NCBI GenBank assembly: GCA_963924555.1
Contig: OZ004584.1
Coordinates: 1,735,001-1,799,000, forward strand
Direction of reading: 5' to 3'
Length of the DNA: 64,000 bases
From: Crambe crambe
Lineage: Eukaryota > Porifera > Demospongiae > Poecilosclerida > Crambeidae
Shown: positions 52,625 through 62,194 of the stretch, in pieces
Layout of the letters: each line of letters opens with the position of its first letter
How positions within the stretch are numbered: the first letter of the stretch is position 1
Made by a program: the position numbers and the translations under genes
The notes under the pieces: model-generated
Database searches by the model: none
The model's input: only the letters and a program-made list of their open reading frames with translations
Told to the model about the DNA's origin: nothing

Positions 52625-55600
52625 CTAGCCTACAACGTCACTGTTGGTGGCCGCACCAACAGAAATGAGCGATTTCTTTCCACCTTCGGCTCTCATCTCA
52701 TCCTCAACCATTCTCCTCAAAGCACATTCAGTTAACTGCATTATTTGGTCATAAAAGAAATAAAAATAATGTGTCTGAAAAATTCTGAATATATGACACT
52801 TGTTAGAACTTAACTAGGACTGGTGGTGTCAAGTGAATGTGGTTGTTGCCCTTACATAATAATCATGTAATAAGGGGAAACCCCTTAACATTATATTTAA
52901 CTCTTGTTGTTGTTACTGGAAAGATGCATGTTCACTCAGTGTACCTGATGGACTTGCATGTCGTCCTGAAATTGAAAGCTCAATCCACAAGTGCATTTGA
53001 ACTTCAGCTGACTACTGTGTTTGAATATCAAGTCCTGTGGGACCAAAGAAACAAGTATGTGTATGTATGTATGTATGTATGTATGTATGTATGTATGTAT
53101 GTATGTATGTATGTATGTATGTATGTATGTATGTATGTATGTATGTGTGTATGTGTGTGGGGGGGGGGGGGGGGGGGGGATACATTCATGCATATCTGAG
53201 TTCTTTTATGTGAGGATGGCTTAGCATAAGACATTGAGATAATTAGACTTTCTCCCTTACATTAATCTTTCATCCATTAAGCTACACTTACTTCATGTGC
53301 ACACACTGACTCACCTGACTAGACAAAGGTTTCTCCCAGTCGATCTTGTCCACTTCCACATCGTGAAAAGCCTCCAAGTGCATTTCAAGCTCCAAATGAG
53401 ACACCTATAAAGAATAGACAATGAAATACACTGTACCATACAATACTGTATAATATTTGTGGGGTAAATTTTCGTGGATTTGTGAGAATAACTTCAAACC
53501 ACTTACCCCATGAAAATTTTTACCCCACAAAATTTTCATGCTACATGTACAGAATCAGCATTACATTGTACACACATACCTCCTTGCAAATAGGGCACTC
53601 TGTCTTTTTCCTACCACAAATATTCTCATGACTTGCCAACTGGTCCATGGGAAATGACTGCATGAGATGAGGTAAAAGCATGCAATGAGCCGCTCAAATG
53701 GCAGGAAAATGGCAGGAGAATGTGATCATAAGTACATAAATAATTATCCTGTGCATACATACATACATACACATACAATACATACATACACATACAATAC
53801 ATACATACATACATACATACATACATACATACGTACATACATACATACATACATACATACACAGGCCTGTAGCAACCGGTCAGGCCAGTCAGGTCATGGC
53901 CTGACCACTTTTAGGGCTAAGTTAACCTAACCTTTGACCCTTATTTTATTAACACATTCCAGGGCTGGATTAAGGGGTGGGGTTCCCCCCCCCCCCCCCC
54001 CCCCCCCCCCAAGCTATTAGAAAATGAAATGCAAATGAAATGCAATTTGACCATGCCTAGCTACTTGCTTAGCCATGTCTATTCTTCTTTGATAACTTAT
54101 ATTTCTCCTCTAAAGTAGTGTAATTAGAAGAGAGAACATGTTACATGTGTGGGTTAACTAAACTAGGAACTAATGTGGTTACTATGGCTACAGTCAAAGA
54201 AAGAAACAATCTAGCTATGTATACATGACACATCCATTTTGGCTTTCACTTTCAAGGTCACACATTGGATAACTTGGTGCATACTAACTGTGATTTCCTT
54301 TTACCATCACACCTGTGACCATGCACATGTCACTTCAACGATATCTTCAGAGTACATTACATATTGGATAATTCAGTGCATACCAACTGTGATTTTCTGA
54401 ACAATCACACCTGTGACCTTGCACGTGTCACTTTGAAGATATCTTTGGCTTACATTTTCAAGGTCACACATTAGATAACTCAGTGCTGTGATTTGAGGTG
54501 TGACCTTACATGTGTCACTTTGAGTTTAAGTACCAGTGAACGGCCCACATGGGTCCTCCAAATAATTATACTCTTTCCCTCATGGTCCAGTGTTTAAGCT
54601 CTTAGTCCTGCAACCCCACTTATCTGAAAATCCTGGATCCAGCCCTGCACTCATGCTAAGTGAACATTGAGCATAATAAATGAAGTAACACATTGTGTAG
54701 CCACACCCACCACACCCACGTCCTGGCCTGACCACTAAAATTGTGCTTCCTACGGGCCTGATACATACCGTACAGCGGGTTTTTTCGGAGATAAAATATT
54801 TCGTTAATCATCAAAGGACAATACAGATGAAGAATTACGGTAGTCTTTTATTCGGCACAGTATGATTATTTTAGCGCATGTGCAACAATAATCTATGGAC
54901 TTCACTTTGCAGCTGCTGAATCTCTGTTTTCACTTGGCTTGTATACTATTTTTGGCCCTCATTTCTTCAGGCATAGCCCTCTTCACGATGTATAGTGCCG
55001 TAGTTGAATGTACAAACGTCTACATGTGGCTAAACAGTGGCTTTATTTGGAAAACAATTTGATAGAAAATTTTTCGATAGATAGACTGATTACCGAAATT
55101 ACCGAATTTTTATCCCCACCGAAATTGTCCCGCTGTACGGTACGGTACATACATACATACATACATACATACTAGTGGGGCAGCATAGACAAAAATTGTT
55201 CACTTTTTGATAAAAGCACCAAACTTTGTGTACATGTACTTTGATGCATTGTGAACATTTTCAGATATTGGGGCACCCGCAAAGGTGCCTGCATTAGCTG
55301 TGGCTGTCAATTTAAAAATGGCCACCAGGTAATCTAGTTCCTGGCTGCCATCAATACAAAATGGTTGCCAATCTCTGAAGAGGCTCACGTTGTCACTGGG
55401 TTTGCATGGTCTCATGTACCACAATTTCATCACATTAATACCCACCAAATCCAATTTCTTGAAAATAGCCACGGATCCTACAGGTTTCCATGCACTGCTT
55501 CTTGGTCTGAAGAAGACAATGCCCCTGGACCGGCGCACTTTGCACACTGTGTGGCCTTATGTAGATTCTACCTGTACGTAGCTAACTGCATACTGTGAAG

Positions 55601-58600
55601 TATACTGAAATAGAGAAAAAAAATTATTTTTTTTTGATAATTCACTGAAGAGCACAAGTTTCAAGAATCTTTCTTGCAAATATCTAACCCTTAAAAGACA
55701 GCCTCAAACCATTTCAGATTTAGCAAGCAGGTAACCAAGATACCTCATGAAAAAGCTGTTACTCCTTAAGCTCAACTGTACTTGCTAAGGAGTGTATAGG
55801 TTAGAGTACTTCTAAAGCATTGTCATGCGTAAAACTGGAGATAATTATCTCCTTATTTGGTAATATATCAATAGCACAAGGTAGAGTTTGTGAGGTAGTC
55901 AACAAGGCTATCTCTCCCACATTGGTCTACACTTTTTGTGATTCATACCGGTAGGGAAGATTATTTATGTTGCTGGTTTAGCTACAGTTATATCTCTCAA
56001 TGCAATTATAAAAGACATAATATCTCACTTGTTATGTAGACTTACATTATAGATATTAGCTACCTGATATGGAGGGTTGAATTCCTGGTGACAGCTACAT
56101 ATTAGTATGTAGCCAGTTACATTATTATAGATGGACCACATGAGATACAACTGCTGTGCTAGCCAATTGAATGACAAGTAGTCTATTAGAATTATAATAA
56201 TATGTAACAATGCAAGCAACTATCAAGGGTTTTATTGACCACTAAAAGCTGGTCAGTATAGAGCTTGCAACTAGAGTAGACAGCATGGTCTATTTGGAAT
56301 AAGTAGTTAGTTTTCAATAAATAGGGCATGCCTGGAGTTGCATTCCCCTCGACATCATCCATGCACCTGCTATTGGGTCTCCTGTGTTTTAACATTATGG
56401 TTACTAAAAATAGTTTAGTGCCCAATTCACATGATCGGAGAACCACTTACGATAAAAAGAACACAAGCTTATCCAGTTGATAATGCCAATGAGAGAGAGC
56501 ATGCAACTCAGTGTGTATACACGGAGTATGCATATATACATAATTTCCTTGCATGCATAGTTTCCCTATGTGCATGCATGCATACAGTTTACAATTATGT
56601 TACAAGATTCAATATCAAAAAAAATTTTCATTTGCAAAAAGGGTCCTGATACTCTGATATTAATATATATGTGCCGAGCCGCCTGGACAAAGGCTGTGCA
56701 GTTTTGAACATGCAAATCAGTCAGTTGTGCAAGGTTCAGGATGTTTGTCACATCATACTAAATTAGCGGACTATACCAAAATAGCAATACTGTTACCAAA
56801 ATAGCAATACTGTTATTAGCTTTGAAGGATCAGCATATTGATTTTTCAATATTCCATGGCGGCCATTTTAAAAATAACAGTCATGGCTGACAAAGGCGTA
56901 ATTACAGGTGCCCCAATATCTGAACATGTTTACAATACTTAAAAGTATAATTATGTGAATAAATTTTGGTGCTTTTATCAAAAAATGAACAATTGATCTA
57001 AATTTGGTAGCTACGTATGCTGCTCCACTATACATACATATATACATACATACATACATACATACATACATACATACATACATACATACATACATACATA
57101 CATACATACATACATACATACATACATACGTACATACATACATACATACATACATACCAAGTTGCACCATTTGAAAGGATATTTGACCATTCTTTTTGAG
57201 CAATCTGTCTCTTGATGCCTGTGCAGGGCAAGCTACAGAGGAATGGAGGAGAGAGTGAGTAAAGAAAAAAGGCCCAGATCCGGCATAATAATAATATACT
57301 CTGTGCGCTGTGTGGATAGATAAAGGGAGGAACCCCCCCCAAAATTGCATGTGTTGCTCAGTCCAACGTGGCTTAGCAATAGCTACGTATGGTCAAAGTG
57401 GTACGAAGAAACAGTCTATATACACATGACCTGTACTTACACTTTTTTTTTCAGATATGTAACTCAGTGCACACTAACTGTGATTTCCTTTAACTCCTAT
57501 GTAGCTAAGCGAGCCTACATTCTATTGTGCAACCCCCTCAATCCCTGCCTGTGGATCCAGCCCTGCTAGGATGAGTTTAGCTATATAAGTGAGCACTAAC
57601 CTGTGTATATTCTTCTCCACATTCACAGACAAGGAGTTGGTGGGCAATGGAGTTGTGCTTCTTCTCTCTGTTCTTAGGCAGGCACAATCTGGGAAAGAAG
57701 GAAGATAGATAATTTGGGAGGAGGAAAGGAAGATAGTGATGTAGAGCAAAGAGATAGTGATGTACTAATTGTGGCTATTTATGTAGGAGGGAAGAATAAC
57801 ATCAAGCAAGGAGGAAAGAAGACTGGGATGCATGTAGCTGTCTAGAAGGAAAGGAAGGGAACGGTGAAGTAGAATCTAATGGAACATAATAACATTGCAT
57901 TCCAGCCCCTTATCCCTCCTTTCTCCACCTACTGGCACAAAGGACACTTGAAGGTGTTTTGGGCACAGTGTCGTTCATGCATCAATAGCCTGAGAGAGGA
58001 CATGACACTCCCACAGTATGAACACCGCTGATGATCAGGGAGGAGGGGCTCTGGTGAAGAGGGCGTGGGTTTCCCCTTGAGATCATCTGTGGAGGGTACT
58101 CCTCTTAGGGTTAATCCTGACTTGCCGGTGGAACTGGTCACATTACTATTGCCTAAGGGTATAAAAAGTAAACAAAAACAATAACAAAAACAAACCAACC
58201 AACAAACACAATAACAATAAGTTTATAAGTGTATGAAGAATCTTGTGAGCTTTCGTCAAAAAATGTGATGGTAAATTCAGCATCTTCCAATGCCCCCATT
58301 ACTCCAGCAAAGAGAGGCTGAGGAGGAGGGAGAGAACAATGCTTAACAAGGAGACTAATTCCCCCCATAAGAGTAAAGAAATCTTCACTGAACAATTGAA
58401 GGTCGTTAGTCGAGGGTATCAAACGTACATAATTCCAGTATTGTTTTTTGTAATGTTGGATTTATAAGTACATACGCACCTTGAGGATATCATAGTTCTT
58501 ATCGTCAGCACTATTCAAGTGTATGATGGATTTTCCGACGTCTTGATTGCACCACGTGTAGTGACTCTGCAAGGGAGCAGCAAAGGACTGCGACAGAAAG

Positions 58601-59205
58601 AGGTCAGCATCACCCGATGAACTCTGAACTTCAATCCTGATTTTTGATGGGATGGGCTTCCCTGGTGAGGAGAGCTGGGAAGGGAGAGGGAGAGGGAGAG
58701 GGAGGAGGGGAGGGGGAGGGGGAGAGGGAGGAGGGGAGGGGAAGAGGGAAGGGAGAGGGAGAGGGAGGAGGGGATGGAGAGGGAAGGGGAGGGAGAGGGA
58801 AGGGGAGGGAGAGGGAAGGGGAAAAGGGAGGGAGAGGGAGAGGGGGGAGGAGGAGGGGAATGAGAGGGAAGGGGAAAAGGGAGGGAGAGGGGGCAGGAGG
58901 GGGAGGAAGAAATAGTTGTTAAAAAGAGTGAACATATAGAGATGATATAGCATACCAGCACAAAATGTCTATACGCATTTGACTTGACTTCACACTTCTT
59001 TGGTTCATTAATCTCAATGTTCTCAGCTTGTCCCTAGATCACAGAGTGCTGTCAGTAAGTAGTAGACAGAGAACAGACAATGCATCTTTCCATTCATACA
59101 ACATAGACACAGTACAATACATACATACACAGCCACTTACGAATCTATTGAGGTCAGCAGGTTCTATGACGTCAGTGGTCAGATCAGCATCCACTATTGA
59201 TATGC
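52625..59205 (-). CDS. TRAF-type zinc-finger protein (XAF1/TRAFD1 or UFD1-zinc-finger like), nine visible exons
   Basis: Exons by splice sites: 59205-59141, 59033-58956, 58674-58480, 58317-58216, 58152-57933, 57688-57601, 57657-class exon at 53657-53580, 53404-53315, and 52735-52625 (stop TAG). Nearly all junctions join in phase. Only the 58216/58152 junction is unresolved, because the next exon needs one extra base, and a donor slightly downstream may be used. The N-terminal visible part ([74 protein letters not shown]) looks like beta-sandwich domains. The C-terminal part holds serial Cys/His knuckles: [83 protein letters not shown]. This array matches TRAF-type fingers of XAF1 and TRAFD1. 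No start codon is visible; 5' exons would lie beyond 59205. Confidence 0.75.
53054..53180. repeat. (ATGT)n microsatellite followed by poly-G
   Basis: About 22 ATGT/GTAT units (53054-53150), then TGTGTGTG and a run of about 20 G. It lies in a late intron of the zinc-finger gene. Confidence 0.95.
53752..53861. repeat. (ATAC)n microsatellite
   Basis: ATAC units with interruptions (ACAATAC, ACGTAC), ending where the TIR element at 53862 begins. ATAC resumes at 54760, showing insertion into the microsatellite. Confidence 0.95.
53862..54760. mobile_element. TIR element inserted in a microsatellite, itself interrupted
   Basis: The ends are CAGGCCTGTAGCAACCGGTC at the left and, inverted, CAGGCCCGTAGGAAGCACAA at the right, with GGTCAGGCC words inside both. 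ATACATAC flanks on both sides. It contains the hAT MITE at 53960-54647. Confidence 0.65.
53960..54647. mobile_element. hAT-type MITE, copy B (nested)
   Basis: Begins CAGGGCTGGATTAAGGGGTG and ends with the complement of CAGGGCTGGATCCAGGATTT. Includes a run of about 25 C near 53986-54010 and three imperfect internal repeats around TCACACCTGTGACC / CACTTTGAAGATATCTTTGG. The inverted relative is at 31474-32110; a shortened relative ends near 57566. Confidence 0.75.
54771..55137. mobile_element. CAGCGGG-ended MITE, TA target
   Basis: TACAGCGGG at the left and CCCGCTGTA at the right, extended by weaker pairing (TTTTTTCGGAG / CACCGAAATT). If TA is the target, the element is 54773-55135 and starts CAGCGGG. 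The same CAGCGG start is seen in the 130-bp MITE at 11262, hinting at one family. Confidence 0.6.
55190..55335. repeat. Repeat adjoining an ATAC microsatellite (copy 1 of 2)
   Basis: The sequence from TTTTTGATAAAAGCACCAAA to TTTAAAAATGGCC is found inverted and diverged at about 56855-57005, and both copies have ATAC/CATA tracts next to a CTAGTGGGGCAGCATA-like border. A microsatellite-associated element. Confidence 0.6.
55336..56854. other. Intronic DNA, no gene seen
   Basis: Part of the long intron of the zinc-finger gene (57601-53657). Short frames only. Nothing recognisable apart from TAGCTA-rich DNA. Confidence 0.4.
56855..57160. repeat. Repeat adjoining an ACAT microsatellite (copy 2 of 2)
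   Basis: Inverted copy of the 55190-55335 sequence (56855-57005), followed by about 30 ACAT units from 57030 to 57157. Confidence 0.8.
57440..57566. mobile_element. Truncated hAT-type MITE, copy C
   Basis: TCAGTGCACACTAACTGTGA, then TTTCCTTTAACTCC, then GCAACCCC...TGGATCCAGCCCTG at 57549-57566 match the end of copies A and B. Most of the interior is deleted. Confidence 0.55.
58675..58912. repeat. 240-nt polypurine tract = intron pyrimidine tract
   Basis: On the plus strand almost uninterrupted G and A (GGGAGA/GAGGGG words). On the transcribed minus strand it is the C/T-rich 3' part of an intron ending CTTCCCAG directly before the exon at 58674. Such mirror-repeat-rich purine tracts can form triplex (H-DNA). 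Confidence 0.9.
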
Positions 59206-59262
59206 CTATAAGCAGTGAATGGAATTAGGTAGGTACGTTATGAAAGTCACTTCTTCACTAAT

Positions 59263-59736
59263 TTAATCTTCTTCTTCGTCACTACCTTTGTCGCCATCTT
59301 TGCTGCCATCTCCTTCTTTGATGTCAACTCCTTCACCTCCTTTGCCACCATCTTTATTATCTTCATCATCATCTCCATTGCACGCATTATCTCTTTGGTG
59401 GCTCAGTGCCTTTACTACTGCCAATGATCCAACCCCTACTCCAGCCCCAACAGCAGCTCCAGTAGTTCCTCCTATTGCTCCAGCTGTGGCCATTCCTGCT
59501 ACCCCCAGACCTGCTGCTCCAGCACTTTGAAATGCAGCAAAGAGACTTCCAGCAGCAACGGTTCCGATCATTGAGTGTATTCCTGCTGCAATGCTGCCGG
59601 CAGCCACTCCCCCTGCTCCAAAACCCACTGCCCCAATGATAGCAGGTGCAGCAAGGATAGCGACTCCAGTACCTGCAATTACACCAACAGTTGCAGTTCC
59701 AGCAGCAATGGCAATTTTTTTCTTGTTATGATCCAT
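59263..59736 (-). CDS. ISG12-like protein with C-terminal acidic tail, shortened N-terminus
   Basis: A 157-residue frame from ATG 59736 (MDHNKKKIAIAAGTATVGVI). Core: GTGVAILAAPAIIGAVGFGA, HSMIGTVAAGSLFAAFQSAG, AAGLGVAGMATAGAIGGTTG. The tail of about 50 residues is Asp/Glu/Lys/Gly-rich (GDDDEDNKDGGKGGEGVDIK...SDEEED). Upstream, INPDHKKKKPIKKF is open and equals the N-terminus of the 61643 gene, but its ATG has become ATA. Translation must start 14 codons later or fail. Tandem duplicate of the 61643 gene, with shared upstream DNA to about 60250. Confidence 0.7.
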   Translation of the reverse strand: MDHNKKKIAIAAGTATVGVIAGTGVAILAAPAIIGAVGFGAGGVAAGSIAAGIHSMIGTVAAGSLFAAFQSAGAAGLGVAGMATAGAIGGTTGAAVGAGVGVGSLAVVKALSHQRDNACNGDDDEDNKDGGKGGEGVDIKEGDGSKDGDKGSDEEED

Positions 59737-60272
59737 AAATTTCTTAATTGGTTTCTTCTTCTTGTGATCAGGATTTATGCTGCTTCAGAGCTCAGTATCT
59801 AAAATGGGCACATGGAACAACTATTATTTAAAACTATATACTTGTATTTTACTGATGGTCACGTCTATGCAAAGAGAGGTGGGATGAATTATACACAGCT
59901 CTTGCGTGGGCAGATCAAAAGCGCTGGCACACACAATATTATAATACCTATGTGTATATATTCCCCAGGAAGTAGAAAAGCCGGCTTATGATTAAACCAG
60001 TGCTATCCATATTTCGTTGGGTTTCAACTGAAAACGTCATTAGCTAAGACTTTAAAATCAGTAATATAACTTTTTCTGTCTTCCTTGCTGATGTTCATAA
60101 CGGAGATTAAGTCTGTCGTCTGTCTTGGTTGTCAATGCAGCATGATGACATTACTGTTACTAAGCAACTACTAGCTTCTAAGCAACTGGTGGGAAAGTCA
60201 CAGGGGACGGACATTTGGCTATAAGACACCCCCTCCTGTTGTTTGGACCAGTTGCAAAGAAAAATCCTGACC

Positions 60273-60572
60273 ATGTCTAAGACTTCTATATTCACTAGTC
60301 AGTGGTCCGCTCTGATTGGTGTCTCAATATTCACTTCCATGTTAGTCTTTCTAGGCATTCTTGATGTCTGGCTAATCTTCTGGCATGTAGTTGTTATTCT
60401 TTGTGCAGCCAAGTCTTTATTCCTGCTCATCATGGTTGTCTTGTTGTCCACAGATAGAACACACCCTCCTGTTGTATGGGATATATATCTATATTCCCCT
60501 GCCCTCAGAGGAATAATCTCAAATAACACTAATGGGTATGTTCATACACACAGTCATGTGACTGGTAGTTAA
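60273..60572 (+). CDS. Possible small two-span membrane protein
   Basis: ATG 60273 opens 99 residues: MSKTSIFTSQWSALIGVSIF, then hydrophobic VFLGILDVWLIFWHVVVILC and LFLLIMVVLL, then a polar tail ending at TAG 60570. It lies divergent to the ISG12-like gene, and the stretch just before it (CATTTGGCTATAAGACACCC) is duplicated at 62573-62600, where the following frame is different and short. No family recognised; it may be an unspliced exon or chance. Confidence 0.3.
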   Translation: MSKTSIFTSQWSALIGVSIFTSMLVFLGILDVWLIFWHVVVILCAAKSLFLLIMVVLLSTDRTHPPVVWDIYLYSPALRGIISNNTNGYVHTHSHVTGS

Positions 60573-61284
60573 CAAGCTGGGGTACATTATTAGCAATGTA
60601 GCTACTGGTGAGCTGTGATTTTATGTACATAGCTGTATCCAGTATTGCCAGGTTGCTCTCTTAAAAAATCCACAGACAGAAAAGGATACCATAGACATCC
60701 ATAGGCAATTTTCTTATCCAAAAATCCACAGATTGTAGATAAATCCATGAACCTAGCAACACTGCTGTATCCCAGCTTGTTAAGTCACATCAATAGCCAC
60801 TTTGAATTCATAAATGAAAAGAACTATGCTCTGAGAGACTCAGAGCCTGAGTATATTATGTTACTGTTAGCATACAGTGGAACCTCTGATCATGACAAAG
60901 GGAATGACTGACTTTACTTAATAGCTATATGCCTTGCAGTCAAACCAAAGATTAGCTATCTCTCAGTTGTGATAAATTTGACTGCAGCTATAAATTATAA
61001 TATGTAGGTATTAGCTATCTGAGATCGTAAACTTACCAGTCCGTGAAAGCACTAAGTCGATCTATGGCGTCCAAGGCCAAGCGCGCGATAAATCTATGGA
61101 TATACCAGCAGGAATTATATACCGGAAGGCGTATGCAGCACAGGATGTTTAATTTTTGCAGTTTCATTTGATGTTAGTTATGAACATTATTTGGGGGGGT
61201 TTGGCTCATAAAGTCTTTCATTCTTATTTAAGTTCAAAGTTATAGAGTCAGTGACAGGACAATAACAGTCTGTCCTAAGGGCTC
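60573..61284. other. No gene seen
   Basis: AT-rich intergenic DNA. ATCCACAGA / AAATCCACAG words repeat at 60668-60730. Confidence 0.4.
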
Positions 61285-61620
61285 AACTGCTATACAGCTT
61301 CAAGCCCCCTCCATAGTCAGTAATACTATGGTCAAAAGGCTGTACGCACTTGCTTATATATGTAGCTAGGTAAACATACAGACTGCCTATATCAGAATAT
61401 TATATACGTATTATTGTTGACAAATAATTTCATACTGAAAATATCAAGGAATAGCTAGCTAGCTATACGTATACTTTGGGAATAGTTATAATAGTTGATT
61501 AGAATGCACAAATTAGCTAGTATAATCACAGCCCAGTATAAATGATTACATAATTTTGAAATGGAGATACCATGATTAGAAAATGATGACTGACTATAGC
61601 TTGCTTTAATTCTTTTTGCC
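61285..61620 (-). pseudogene. Chimeric fragment of the 1235-aa gene plus its 5' flank
   Basis: 61285-61322 on the minus strand encodes ITDYGGGLKLYSS, matching NIADNGGGLKLYSS of the ectodomain. It is immediately followed by sequence matching the 5' flank of that gene (51330-51790). The intervening 1.5 kb of coding sequence is deleted. Confidence 0.6.
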
Positions 61621-61642
61621 ACTTTGCAACTTCTTCACTGAT

Positions 61643-62194
61643 TTAATCTTCTTCTTCTTCGTCACTTCCTTTGTCGCCATCTTTGCTGCCATCTCCTTCT
61701 TTGATGTCAACTCCTTCACCTCCTTTGCCACCATCTTTATTATCTTCATCATCATCATCTCCTTTGCCTGCATTATCTCTTTTACGGCTCAGTGCCTTTG
61801 CTACTGCCAATGATCCAACCCCTACTCCTGCCCCTGCCCCAGCCCCAACAGCAGCTCCAGCAGTTCCTCCTATTGCTCCAGCTGTGGCCATTCCTGCTAC
61901 CCCCAGACCTGCTGCTCCAGCACTTTGCAATACAGCAAAGAGACTTCCAGCAGCAACAGTTCCAATCATTGAGTGTACCCCTGCCGCAATGCTGCCGGCA
62001 GTCACTCCCACTGCTCCAAAACCCACTGCCCCAATGATAGCAGGTGCAGCAAGGATAGCAACTCCAGTACCGATTACACCAACAGTTGCAGTTCCAGCAA
62101 TTGCAGCTCCAGCAATGGCAACTTTTTTCTTGTTACGATTACAAAGATCCATAAATTTTTTAATTGGGTTCTTCTTCTTGTGATCAGGATTCAT
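61643..62194 (-). CDS. ISG12-like protein with Lys-rich N-terminus and acidic C-terminal tail
   Basis: 183 residues from ATG 62194 (MNPDHKKKNPIKKFMDLCNR). Core: GTATVGVIGTGVAILAAPAI, GAVGVTAGSIAAGVHSMIGT, SLFAVLQSAGAAGLGVAGMA, then GTAGAAVGAGAGAGVGVGSL. The tail of about 45 residues alternates Gly/Lys with Asp/Glu and ends DEEEED. The hydrophobic core should insert in a membrane, leaving a basic N-terminus and an acidic C-terminus. It is the complete partner of the 59263 gene. Confidence 0.78.
   Translation of the reverse strand: MNPDHKKKNPIKKFMDLCNRNKKKVAIAGAAIAGTATVGVIGTGVAILAAPAIIGAVGFGAVGVTAGSIAAGVHSMIGTVAAGSLFAVLQSAGAAGLGVAGMATAGAIGGTAGAAVGAGAGAGVGVGSLAVAKALSRKRDNAGKGDDDDEDNKDGGKGGEGVDIKEGDGSKDGDKGSDEEEED

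Noticed and set aside
53021-53234. Frames encoding (YVCM)n or (IHTY)n (also near 53626-53930 and 56868-57350)
   Set aside because: Direct translation of ATGT/ATAC microsatellites.
55200-55547. 115-codon minus-strand frame within the zinc-finger gene intron
   Set aside because: It begins on a weak start and runs into the repeat that recurs inverted at 56855; composition is not convincing.
58462-58961. Pro/Ser/Leu-rich minus-strand and Gly/Glu/Arg-rich plus-strand frames
   Set aside because: They translate the 240-nt purine/pyrimidine tract of an intron. Only the [12 protein letters not shown] part downstream of the acceptor is a real exon.
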